Assembly (NCBI GenBank): GCA_003216195.1
Contig: QCJF01000004.1
Coordinates: 1 to 64,000, forward strand
Length of the DNA stretch: 64,000 bases
Direction of reading: 5' to 3'
From: Pelagibacteraceae bacterium AG-404-P08
Lineage (GTDB): Bacteria > Pseudomonadota > Alphaproteobacteria > HIMB59
Shown here: piece by piece, positions 44,776 to 52,495 of the stretch
Numbering within the stretch: the stretch's first letter is position 1
Layout of the letters: the number at the start of each line of letters is the position of its first letter
The notes under the pieces: model-generated
Database searches by the model: none
What the model was told of the DNA's origin: nothing
Seen by the model: only the letters and a program-made list of their open reading frames with translations
Made by a program: the position numbers and the translations under genes

Positions 44776-46212
44776 TTAATTAGAATTTTTTCGAGATAGC
44801 CAAGAGGGTTTTTTTAATTGATTTAAATTTAGATCCTCTGGAAAATTCTTAAAAATATCATTGAGCCCCTTAATTATTACATATGTAATTATAAAACTCA
44901 TAATCGTATCACTCAAAAAATGATCACCCTCCATGATTCTTAATAATGATATTAGAAGAATTGAAGCATATGCAAATGTGTTCCAAGATGTTTTGTTGAA
45001 TATAATTAGTAAAGCTAAAGATAACGTAAAAAAAGATACGTCACCTGAAACGAAACTACAATTGGTGCTACAATAATCAACATTTAACCATGGAATGGTA
45101 AATGGCTCTTCTCCTCCAAATTGAATGGTATCATTTGGCCTTGCACGACCCCACAAATTTTTAAAAATAGAGTTTACAACAATACCTGTTCCAATAGTAA
45201 GACAAGAAAACAAGTAAACCCACTCTCTGACTGCAATATTTAAAATTTTTTCTTTATAATAAATTTGTTTGAAAACAGCAGCTATGGGGACAAAGAAAAC
45301 TAATAAAGCCATAAGAGGTAAGAGCATTTTACGGACAAAATAGATAAACCAGTCAGACTCTGAAGCAATAAATTTACCGTCTTGTCCAAAAAATAGACCA
45401 CTAACAGTTATATCTAAAGTGGGAAATATAAAAAATACAATAGAAAGTAGGAGTGTTATAGTGAGGGTTTTAAAATAAAAATTAAAATTCAAGTAAAGAG
45501 AGAAAATGTTTTGATAAAAATTGGCAATATTACTTGAAATTATTTCAACGTTATTGTTTGGGATTAATTTGTCATTTTCAGATGTAAATAGCTTGTTTTT
45601 ATCTTTTAGTTTTTTTGAAATAAATATTGTTGAAAGATATGCAACAAGTGTGCCACCAAAGATATCACTAATAAAGTGGGCACCAACTATAACTCTGGTG
45701 GATGCAATAATAATTGCCATGGTTATCAATGCATTTTTAATTTTCGGAAAGAGAAATATCATACAAAAGATAAAAGCAAAAATAGTTGCGGTATGACCTG
45801 ATGGGAATGAATGCCATTTGGAGTCAAATTGTATTATATCTAAAGATTTTAATTCAAAGCCATTATATAAAACTGGTCGTGGTCTTCCAATTATATGTTT
45901 TAAAATTTGTGTAACTATACCACTTAATAAGATATTTAAAAAAATAAATAGACTAATGTCACTTATAGTTTCCATAATTTGATTTTTACTTTTAATAATT
46001 TTTATTAACCCCCAGATTAAAATAGTAGGTACAAAAAAATATAAAGAGTCACCAAAGTGAGTAAGTGTTCCAAAAAGAGACTTTGTTTGATGATTAATAC
46101 TGTCAAAAAAAGAAGCTACTGAATAATCAAATAATAAGAAAAAAAAAGCTCCAATTAAAAGATAAATACTTATTCTTTTTTCTTGCGAGTTTAACTGATT
46201 GAAGAAAGTCAT
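44776..46212 (-). CDS. Double-domain PAP2 phosphatase membrane protein
   Basis: A 478-residue membrane protein with two PAP2 (type 2 phosphatidic acid phosphatase) domains in tandem. The first has KHIIGRPRP, FPSGHTATIF and STRVIVGAHFISD, a complete site. The second has KNLWGRARP and LLRIMEGDHFLSD, but CSFVSGDVSF has Asp where the family normally has His. Substrates in this family are lipid phosphates, such as undecaprenyl diphosphate or lipid A. It overlaps the GT39-like gene by 4 bases, suggesting joint work on lipid-linked sugars. Confidence 0.87.
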   Translation of the reverse strand: MTFFNQLNSQEKRISIYLLIGAFFFLLFDYSVASFFDSINHQTKSLFGTLTHFGDSLYFFVPTILIWGLIKIIKSKNQIMETISDISLFIFLNILLSGIVTQILKHIIGRPRPVLYNGFELKSLDIIQFDSKWHSFPSGHTATIFAFIFCMIFLFPKIKNALITMAIIIASTRVIVGAHFISDIFGGTLVAYLSTIFISKKLKDKNKLFTSENDKLIPNNNVEIISSNIANFYQNIFSLYLNFNFYFKTLTITLLLSIVFFIFPTLDITVSGLFFGQDGKFIASESDWFIYFVRKMLLPLMALLVFFVPIAAVFKQIYYKEKILNIAVREWVYLFSCLTIGTGIVVNSIFKNLWGRARPNDTIQFGGEEPFTIPWLNVDYCSTNCSFVSGDVSFFTLSLALLIIFNKTSWNTFAYASILLISLLRIMEGDHFLSDTIMSFIITYVIIKGLNDIFKNFPEDLNLNQLKKPSWLSRKNSN

Positions 46213-47699
46213 AATTTATTAAAGTTGATATTAATGAATGATTTTGTTGTCATATCGAGTATGGTTTTATTTATTGAGTCACCATCTTCTATTGGCATTG
46301 TATCAAGGGAACTAAATTTTAATTCTATTTGGCAATCTGAAAAATAGTCTGGTTTCACTTTGTCACTAAAAAACAACATTAAATCTAGTGGATAATTTTC
46401 TTCCAATATAAATTCGGATTTTTTTATATCACAATTTAAATCATTTTTTAAAGTATCATAGATAACAGGACTCAATGTTTTATTCTTATATTGTGAATAA
46501 AAAAAGACTGAAGTGAAAAATACAACTAAAATCAAAGAAAATGAGATAGTTTTATATACTGTAGTTAAGGATTTTTCTTGCAGAGAAAAAACTGGATTAA
46601 TTAATGATACTAAAATTATCATTAAATAAAAAATATAATTCATCTGTGGTATCTCTGAAGTACTTTGATAAAGGGAGGTATCAAAATAAATTATGCTTGC
46701 TGGTATAAAAAAAAGGGTTACTAAAACTATTTTCGACCATTTTAATTCAACGAATTCTAGTGTTCTAAAAATATAAATAGACATTATTGGTAATAAAAAG
46801 ATTAAAATTGATATATTTGATTTATTAGAAAAAATAAATATAAACCAACAAAGAATTATTGAAAAAAGGAATATAATCAATTCTTTATTCCAGTTAATTC
46901 TTTTTATGCCATTGTAAAAAATAGAAATAATTAGCAAACTTAATAAAGGTAGTAAAAAAATAACACTCTTTAAAAGTTTCTTTAATAAAATATTTGGATC
47001 AAAATTAAGTATGGAATAGTAATCCGTATTATTAATACCCTGAATAATCAGAAAAACTAAAAAAGATATATAAATAAAACTTAGATAAGAAATTAAGTTA
47101 AGACGTTTTTTTTTCTCTAGCTTTAAATTAAATAATTTTATGAATATCAAAAATGTTATTAATATAACAAAATAGAAATTATTGAGAATTAATGCAATTA
47201 AACTAAATAATATAAAAAAAAATACATTATAAAAATTTTCATCATCAAAAATTTTTAATAAATAATAGAAAATTAATAAAGTCACCAAGCCTGAAATAAG
47301 AGAACCTTCAATAGTTGTCATTGAAATTATAATTGTGCCACTCAACATCACTGCTGTAAGAGGCATTAAGTAATTGAGGTCATAAAATTTTAATTTAATA
47401 ATTTTATATGAGACAAAAATTAATAATCCTAAGTATATAAAATTCGGTAGTCTAAATAGAAAGTAATTGTTAAAACCAAAAAAATTTGTGAGCTTTGATA
47501 CGATATTTAGAAATATCAAATGTGGATTGAAAAACTTTGAAAAATTTGAAACTAATTCATTATCTTTAATTGTGATAAGAATTTTTATGTCTTCAATAGA
47601 AATATATGGTGCACCTAAAGTTATTGCACCGAGTAATCCAATCCAAATGATTGTGAAAAGAACAGTCGGAATATTATCTAGGAATCTAAAGATACTCAT
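46209..47699 (-). CDS. Multi-spanning GT39-like membrane glycosyltransferase (weak)
   Basis: A 496-residue protein with about 11-12 membrane helices and a short C-terminal soluble tail with two or three cysteines. The N-terminal loop GAPYISIEDIKILITIKDNE and the FRLPNFIYLGLLIF segment fit the ArnT/PMT (GT39) superfamily, where an acidic residue in the first periplasmic loop is catalytic. This is a fold-level judgement. Overlap with the PAP2 gene supports a polyprenyl-phosphate sugar role. Confidence 0.6.
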   Translation of the reverse strand: MSIFRFLDNIPTVLFTIIWIGLLGAITLGAPYISIEDIKILITIKDNELVSNFSKFFNPHLIFLNIVSKLTNFFGFNNYFLFRLPNFIYLGLLIFVSYKIIKLKFYDLNYLMPLTAVMLSGTIIISMTTIEGSLISGLVTLLIFYYLLKIFDDENFYNVFFFILFSLIALILNNFYFVILITFLIFIKLFNLKLEKKKRLNLISYLSFIYISFLVFLIIQGINNTDYYSILNFDPNILLKKLLKSVIFLLPLLSLLIISIFYNGIKRINWNKELIIFLFSIILCWFIFIFSNKSNISILIFLLPIMSIYIFRTLEFVELKWSKIVLVTLFFIPASIIYFDTSLYQSTSEIPQMNYIFYLMIILVSLINPVFSLQEKSLTTVYKTISFSLILVVFFTSVFFYSQYKNKTLSPVIYDTLKNDLNCDIKKSEFILEENYPLDLMLFFSDKVKPDYFSDCQIELKFSSLDTMPIEDGDSINKTILDMTTKSFININFNKL

Positions 47700-47770
47700 T
47701 TTCTGATTTAACTAAGTTTAGTAGCATATAGATCTAATTTATTCTATATATTGTGGTTATTTCAATTTTC

Positions 47771-47799
47771 TTGAAGTTATTTTTACCCCTAATTATAAT
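47771..47799 (+). promoter_or_regulatory. Sigma-70-type promoter TTGAAG-N17-TATAAT
   Basis: TTGAAG at 47771-47776 and a perfect TATAAT at 47794-47799 with 17 bases between. It is the best promoter-like pair I saw in the window. Transcription would start near 47806 and run through the leader hairpins toward the 41-codon ORF and the aminotransferase gene. The 358-bp gap 47700-48057 holds this promoter, the leader and the small ORF. Confidence 0.6.
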
Positions 47800-47805
47800 C
47801 AAAAA

Positions 47806-47906
47806 TAAGAGATTAATCTCTTTTTACAGCCTTATAGAAGCGGCTTTTTTCTTAGTGGGCCACTTCTTTCTTAAAGGGTTAGGACAAATTGTTCTAACCC
47901 TTTTTT
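47806..47906 (+). ncRNA. Leader or small RNA with stacked terminator-like hairpins
   Basis: After the promoter come AGAGATTAATCTCT followed by T (47808-47825), then AGCC/GGCT with a T-run (47828-47850), then a competing stem AGAAG-c-GGC with GCC-a-CTTCT (47836-47867), and finally AAGGGTTAG/CTAACCCTT followed by six T (47874-47906). The second and third cannot form together. Either this is a free-standing small RNA of about 100 nt or an attenuation leader controlling the downstream genes. No known family is recognised. Confidence 0.5.
47874..47906 (+). terminator. Strong intrinsic terminator
   Basis: AAGGGTTAG (47874-47882) pairs with CTAACCCTT (47894-47902), with further pairing inside, and is followed by TTTTTT. 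It lies between a good promoter and the next genes, so it either ends a small RNA or acts as a regulated terminator. Confidence 0.75.
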
Positions 47907-47931
47907 GATTTCTATATTATCTTTTTTAAAG

Positions 47932-48057
47932 ATGTTGAAGTTAATTTTCATGATACTCTTCTTTTTTATTGGATATTTTCTTGCTGATACAGGATTAGTG
48001 GATATTCCATTTAGAAATATTCCAATTTTAGAAAGTTTATATGAGGTTGTAGATTAA
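47932..48057 (+). CDS. Tiny membrane protein, 41 aa
   Basis: The frame reads MLKLIFMILFFFIGYFLADT followed by GLVDIPFRNIPILESLYEVVD. It has one N-terminal membrane helix and a short amphipathic tail. The stop TAA touches the ATG of the aminotransferase gene (TAAATG). The gene is too short for normal calling, but the helix and exact abutment make it plausible. Function is unknown. Confidence 0.45.
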   Translation: MLKLIFMILFFFIGYFLADTGLVDIPFRNIPILESLYEVVD

Positions 48058-49407
48058 ATGATTAATACAGATAAAGTTTTGCATGGTTTTACCGATCTTA
48101 AAAATTTAAATGTGCTTGGTCCTATTGTTTTAAACCAAGCGAAGGGAATATATGTTTACGATCAAGATGGAAAAAAATATTTAGATGCCAATTCAGGATT
48201 ATGGAATTCTGTGGTTGGTTTCGATCATCCCAGAATGGTTGAAACAGCAAAAAAACAATATGAAAAATTTTCTGGTTACCACGCTTTTTTTGGAAGAATA
48301 TCTGAACCAGCTGTAGAACTTGCAGATAAGTTAATTGAAATATCTCCTTTCACGGATGGTAAAGTTTTTTTTACAAACTCAGGATCTGAAGCTAATGACA
48401 CTACTGTAAAATTATTATGGTTTATTAATAAAAGAAAAGGGCATCCCAATCGAAGGAAAATAATTACTCGAATAAATTCATATCATGGTGTAACGGCTGT
48501 TTCTGCTTCGATGACAGGAAAACCATACAATAGTGAATTTGGATTACCCTTAGATGGTTTTTTACATTCAGCTTGTCCTCATTATTGGAAATATGGCTTA
48601 GAAAAAGAGAGTGAGGAAATGTTTACCAAAAGAATGGGTGAAGATTTAGAAAATTTAATTTTAAGAGAGGGACCTGATACCATTGCAGGTTTTTTTGCAG
48701 AACCTGTTATGGGGGCAGGTGGTGTAATACCTCCTTCAAAGGGATATTTTGAGATAGTTCAAAAAATTTTAAAAAAATACAATATTCCATTTATTGCTGA
48801 TGAGGTAATTTGTGGTTTTGGTAGAACTGGTAACTTATGGGGATCTCAAACATACAATATTGATCCCGATGTTATTATTGCCTCTAAATGTATCACATCA
48901 GGTTTCTTTCCACTTGGTGCAGTTATTTTGGGAGAAAAAATGACAAAAGAAATGATGGAGGCTTCTTATGAGGCAGAGGAATTTTTTCATGGCTTCACAG
49001 CCGGTGGACACCCTGTAGGTTGTGCCCTAGCACTAGAAGCAATTGATATTATCATTAATGAGAAAATGATTGAAAATGTTAGACACCTTGAGCCAATTTT
49101 TATGGGTGGTTTAAAGAACTTTGAAGATTTAGAGTTTATAGGTGAGTCTCGCGGCATTGGACTTATGGGTGCTTTAGAGATGGTTCAAGATAAAAAAAAT
49201 AAACTACCCTTCGATGGTTCTATATCCATTGGCGAGCGTGTTGCTAATAAGTGTATTGAAAATGGTTTGATATGTAGACCTCTTGGCCCATCAATTGTGT
49301 TATGTCCCCCCTTTATTACATCAGAGGAGGAGATGGGTATAATATTTGATACTCTAGAGAAAACTCTTAAAGAAGTATTTAGTGAAGTTAAATCTTTAGG
49401 ACAATAG
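48058..49407 (+). CDS. Class III aminotransferase (omega-amino acid:pyruvate type)
   Basis: A 449-residue PLP enzyme. It has YLDANSGLWNSVVGFDHPRM near the start, FTNSGSEANDTTVKLLW for the phosphate cup, FIADEVICGFGRTG before the active site, and the PLP lysine in IIASKCITSGFFPLGAV (about residue 280). It resembles beta-alanine/taurine/polyamine:pyruvate aminotransferases of marine alphaproteobacteria; the amino donor cannot be fixed from sequence. It converges on the quinone reductase gene with a 20-base overlap. Confidence 0.9.
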   Translation: MINTDKVLHGFTDLKNLNVLGPIVLNQAKGIYVYDQDGKKYLDANSGLWNSVVGFDHPRMVETAKKQYEKFSGYHAFFGRISEPAVELADKLIEISPFTDGKVFFTNSGSEANDTTVKLLWFINKRKGHPNRRKIITRINSYHGVTAVSASMTGKPYNSEFGLPLDGFLHSACPHYWKYGLEKESEEMFTKRMGEDLENLILREGPDTIAGFFAEPVMGAGGVIPPSKGYFEIVQKILKKYNIPFIADEVICGFGRTGNLWGSQTYNIDPDVIIASKCITSGFFPLGAVILGEKMTKEMMEASYEAEEFFHGFTAGGHPVGCALALEAIDIIINEKMIENVRHLEPIFMGGLKNFEDLEFIGESRGIGLMGALEMVQDKKNKLPFDGSISIGERVANKCIENGLICRPLGPSIVLCPPFITSEEEMGIIFDTLEKTLKEVFSEVKSLGQ

Positions 49408-50359
49408 ATCCCGAAGTTTTTCTATTTTCCATATCTGTGTGAGCATCAGCAACATTATTAAGATCATATTTTGTAATTTTATCCAATTTAATTTTATCTT
49501 TTACAATCATCTCAAATAATTTATGGCTTGCAATTTCAAGCCACTCTCTATTAGCGTAAAAATGGAAAAGTGTAGGTCGAGTTAAATAAAAAGAACCAAA
49601 TGCTAGATCTGTCATTTGAATGTCTTTATATGGTCCAGATGATTGACCAAAGCTAACTAACATCCCATGTTTTTTTAAACATTTAAATGATTGAAACATT
49701 GTATCTTTACCTACGCTGTCATAAACCACGTCAAGACCTTTGTTATTTGTAATTTTTAATACTTCATCTAAAAAATTTTTTTCAGAGTAGTTTATAACCT
49801 CGTCAAAGCCTCTTTGTTTTGCTAACTCACATTTATCTGAATTACCAGCTGTACCTATTAATTTTGCACCAATGTCTTTTATCCATTGGCCTGCGATCAA
49901 TCCTACGCCTCCAGCCGCAGCATGAAATAATACCTCATGATTACTTTGTAAGTTATAACTATCACAAACAAGATACTTTACTGTTAGCCCTTTAAGAATT
50001 GATGCGGCTGCTTGATCGAAAGATATGCTATCTGGGATAGAAACTACGAGATCCTCTGATATCATTCTATGTGTTGCGTATGCATTATTAGGTTGCGCAT
50101 ATGCTACGCGATCCCCTATTTTAAACTTTGTAACATTAGAGCCTATAGCTTCAACCTCGCCTGCACCTTCCGAGCCTAAAACAAGATCTTTGTCAATAGG
50201 CCAAGGATATAACCCTGCTCTAAAATAAATATCGATGAAATTTACTCCAATTGCTCTATTTTTAATCAAAATTTCATTCGATTTAAGGTCAGTTAGATCA
50301 ATACTTTTCCTTTGAAGAACGCTTGTATCACCTGGCTTAATTGCAACAATTGAATACAT
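49388..50359 (-). CDS. Quinone oxidoreductase (zinc-less MDR family)
   Basis: A 323-residue medium-chain dehydrogenase/reductase. NFIDIYFRAGLYPWP and LGSEGAGEVEAIG are the quinone-oxidoreductase N-terminal motifs, and VLFHAAAGGVGLIAGQWIK is the NADPH-binding site. The zinc-ligand cysteines of alcohol dehydrogenases are absent. Members reduce quinones with NADPH by one electron. It is not visibly in an operon. Confidence 0.92.
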   Translation of the reverse strand: MYSIVAIKPGDTSVLQRKSIDLTDLKSNEILIKNRAIGVNFIDIYFRAGLYPWPIDKDLVLGSEGAGEVEAIGSNVTKFKIGDRVAYAQPNNAYATHRMISEDLVVSIPDSISFDQAAASILKGLTVKYLVCDSYNLQSNHEVLFHAAAGGVGLIAGQWIKDIGAKLIGTAGNSDKCELAKQRGFDEVINYSEKNFLDEVLKITNNKGLDVVYDSVGKDTMFQSFKCLKKHGMLVSFGQSSGPYKDIQMTDLAFGSFYLTRPTLFHFYANREWLEIASHKLFEMIVKDKIKLDKITKYDLNNVADAHTDMENRKTSGSIVLKI

Positions 50360-50408
50360 TAAAGGAGCCTATCATCTAAAAAAATGATCCAACAGTCAAT
50401 TTGAAAGT

Positions 50409-50436
50409 CTTGAAATTCACAATTGAAATCCCAAAT
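50409..50436 (+). promoter_or_regulatory. Heat-shock (RpoH-like) promoter of hsp20
   Basis: CTTGAAA (50409-50415) and CCCAAAT (50430-50436), 14 bases apart, fit the RpoH consensus (CTTGAAA, then CCCCAT-like) reasonably well. It lies about 90 bases upstream of the small heat-shock protein gene, leaving a long 5' leader. Confidence 0.5.
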
Positions 50437-50494
50437 TAATAGTAAGAGAAGTTGCCATTTGGAATTTCTTTATTAACGCAGGTTTAAAAACTGC

Positions 50495-50525
50495 AATTAA
50501 CAATTAACGCTTAAGGAGGTTAATT
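50495..50525 (+). promoter_or_regulatory. Possible RNA thermometer sequestering the hsp20 ribosome-binding site
   Basis: Two tandem AATTAAC copies (50495-50501 and 50502-50508) can each pair with GTTAATT (50519-50525), which overlaps the end of AAGGAGG and directly precedes the ATG. The resulting weak AU-rich stem places the Shine-Dalgarno in or next to the loop. An upstream GCAG/CTGC hairpin (50478-50494) may add a second element. Such structures melt with heat in small heat-shock genes; function here is inferred. Confidence 0.45.
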
Positions 50526-50975
50526 ATGACTACATTTGACTTATCTCCACTGTGGAGATCATCAGTTGGTTTCGATGAGTTTGATAAACTTTTTGATACC
50601 GTCTTTTCTACGAACAATAAAGGTGCTTCTTATCCACCTTATAATATCGTCAAACATGACAAAAACATTTACCAAATTACCATGGCAATCGCTGGTTTTG
50701 GTGAGGACCAAATAGATATATCCCAAGAGGGTAATCTTTTGACTGTAAAAGGTGAAATGGGTGAAGATAAAACTATGAATAAATCAGAATATCTTTATCG
50801 AGGAATTGCCAACAGAAATTTTGAGAGAAAGTTTGAGTTAGCTGATACTGTAAAAGTTATAGAGGCTGATTTAAATAATGGTCTGTTAAGTATAAATCTT
50901 GAAAGAGAAATACCTGAACACCAAAAACCTAGAAAAATAAAAGTTAATACGAATTCTAAACTTTTACCAGCTTAA
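50526..50975 (+). CDS. Small heat-shock protein, Hsp20/IbpA type
   Basis: A 149-residue alpha-crystallin domain chaperone that holds unfolding proteins. YNIVKHDKNIYQITMAIAGF begins the domain, KGEMGEDK and YRGIANRNFERKFELADTV follow, and GLLSINLEREIPEHQKPRKI ends it. N-terminal SPLWRSSVGFDEFDKLFD is the IbpA-type start. A strong AAGGAGG and a heat-shock-like promoter precede it. Confidence 0.94.
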   Translation: MTTFDLSPLWRSSVGFDEFDKLFDTVFSTNNKGASYPPYNIVKHDKNIYQITMAIAGFGEDQIDISQEGNLLTVKGEMGEDKTMNKSEYLYRGIANRNFERKFELADTVKVIEADLNNGLLSINLEREIPEHQKPRKIKVNTNSKLLPA

Positions 50976-50984
50976 ATATAAAAA

Positions 50985-51011
50985 TAGGGCTGTTTTTTAT
51001 AAGCAGCCCTA
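50985..51011. terminator. Bidirectional terminator between hsp20 and sodB
   Basis: TAGGGCTG (50985-50992) pairs with CAGCCCTA (51004-51011). A T-run in the loop and A/T flanks are present. It lies in the 40-bp gap between two convergent genes and should end both transcripts. Confidence 0.8.
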
Positions 51012-51015
51012 CTAT

Positions 51016-51609
51016 TTAATCTAATTGAGAAGCAACAAATTCCCAGTTGACTAAACTATCTAAAAAAGCTTTTAGATAATCAGGTCGTTTATTTCTATAA
51101 TCTATGTAATAAGAGTGTTCCCATACGTCACATCCTAGTATTGGCTTCATTCCATCAACTAGAGGATTAGAAGCATTAGGTGACTTTGTGACCACTAATT
51201 TACCATTATCTATGGCAAGCCAAGCCCATCCAGAACCAAATTGAGTTGTTCCTGCCTGAATAAAAGCTTCTTTGAATTGATCAATCCCTCCTAGGTCTGA
51301 TGTAATTCTACTCTCCAATTCGGACGGCATAGAGCCTCCCCCATTGGGTTTCATACATTGCCAAAATAAAATATGGTTCCAATGTTGACCTGCATTATTA
51401 AAAATTCCTGCCATCGATGAGTCTTTACTTGATTTTACAACTATTTCCTCAAGAGAAGAGTCTTTCATATCAGTGTCTTTAACAAGATTATTTAAATTTG
51501 TTACATATGTTTGATGATGTTTGCCATGATGGAAATCAAGAGTTTCTGATGACATATATGGAGCTAAAGCATCATTTGCATAAGGTAAGCTTGGTAATTC
51601 AAAAGTCAT
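51016..51609 (-). CDS. sodB: Superoxide dismutase, Fe type
   Basis: A 197-residue Fe/Mn superoxide dismutase without signal peptide, so cytoplasmic. Metal ligands are in DFHHGKHHQTYV, QHWNHILFW and DVWEHSYYIDY. Glutamine in FNNAGQHWNH and the GTTQFGSGWAWL segment favour the iron form. The gene is single, with an AT-rich 85-bp region separating it from the divergent pyridoxal-kinase-like gene. Confidence 0.95.
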   Translation of the reverse strand: MTFELPSLPYANDALAPYMSSETLDFHHGKHHQTYVTNLNNLVKDTDMKDSSLEEIVVKSSKDSSMAGIFNNAGQHWNHILFWQCMKPNGGGSMPSELESRITSDLGGIDQFKEAFIQAGTTQFGSGWAWLAIDNGKLVVTKSPNASNPLVDGMKPILGCDVWEHSYYIDYRNKRPDYLKAFLDSLVNWEFVASQLD

Positions 51610-51694
51610 ATTTATTTCCTTTAATTAAAATTCTTAATGCGTATTTTTTATATTATTGTGGAAACAATGACAACCTTTGAAGAAATAGATAAAT

Positions 51695-52495
51695 ATGAGG
51701 AATATAGTTAGTATTCAGTCTACTGTCTTAAATGATAAAGTTGGAAATCATGCCGCTCGATCAATCTTAAGTGACAAAGGTTATAATATTTATGAGATAC
51801 CGACTGTAATTTTAACATCTCATAAAGCTGTAAAGGGCACCCTTCAAATCAATAACAACAGTTTAAATCCATGGGTAATTTTTAATAAAGTCAGGAAAAC
51901 ATATAAATTAAGCTTAAATGATTTAACAATTATTGGCTACACCCCCAACTCAAAGATTTCAAAATCGATTGGTAAAATTATTAATGTGCAAAATAGAATT
52001 GTTTTAGACCCTGTAATGGGAGATATAGGAATAGGTCTATATGTAGAAAAAGATGTTGCAAATTTTTTTAAAAAAGTAATAACAAAAGTTAAATATATAT
52101 CAGCAAATTTTTTTGAGTGGTCATACTTAAATAATAAAGATGTAAAAAACTATAGTATTAGCGAGATCATAACTGACCTCAAATCGTTTACAAGGAAGTT
52201 TAATAGTCAAGTATTAATAAGAAGCATTCCAAAAAATAAAAAAATATTAAATATTATTTGTAATAAAAGAGAAATTTTTGTAATAGAAACACCTTACATA
52301 AATTTTAAAGAAAGATTTCATGGAGCTGGCGACCAATCTACAGCTTTATATGCTCACTATATCTACAAAAAAAATACAACAAGAGAAATACTAGAAAATG
52401 TTACGAATGATATTTATGATATTTTGCTAAAAAATAAAATACGTTCTAAAAAAAGAAAAAAAAGATTTAAAGCTAAGAGCTTAAATAATCTTTGA
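51695..52495 (+). CDS. Pyridoxal kinase-like protein (PfkB/ribokinase-like)
   Basis: A 266-residue protein resembling PdxY/PdxK. SIQSTVLNDKVGNHAARSIL matches the substrate-binding start, VLDPVMGDIGIGLYV the central motif, and FHGAGDQSTALYAHYI the anion hole and catalytic aspartate (GAGD). It is expected to phosphorylate pyridoxal to PLP. The C-terminus is very basic. It converges on asd with a 23-base overlap. Confidence 0.8.
   Translation: MRNIVSIQSTVLNDKVGNHAARSILSDKGYNIYEIPTVILTSHKAVKGTLQINNNSLNPWVIFNKVRKTYKLSLNDLTIIGYTPNSKISKSIGKIINVQNRIVLDPVMGDIGIGLYVEKDVANFFKKVITKVKYISANFFEWSYLNNKDVKNYSISEIITDLKSFTRKFNSQVLIRSIPKNKKILNIICNKREIFVIETPYINFKERFHGAGDQSTALYAHYIYKKNTTREILENVTNDIYDILLKNKIRSKKRKKRFKAKSLNNL

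Noticed and set aside
37200-48000. CRISPR array or known defence system in the accessory part
   Set aside because: There are no regularly spaced repeats with unique spacers and no Cas, restriction or toxin-antitoxin proteins; the ankyrin protein alone is not evidence of defence.
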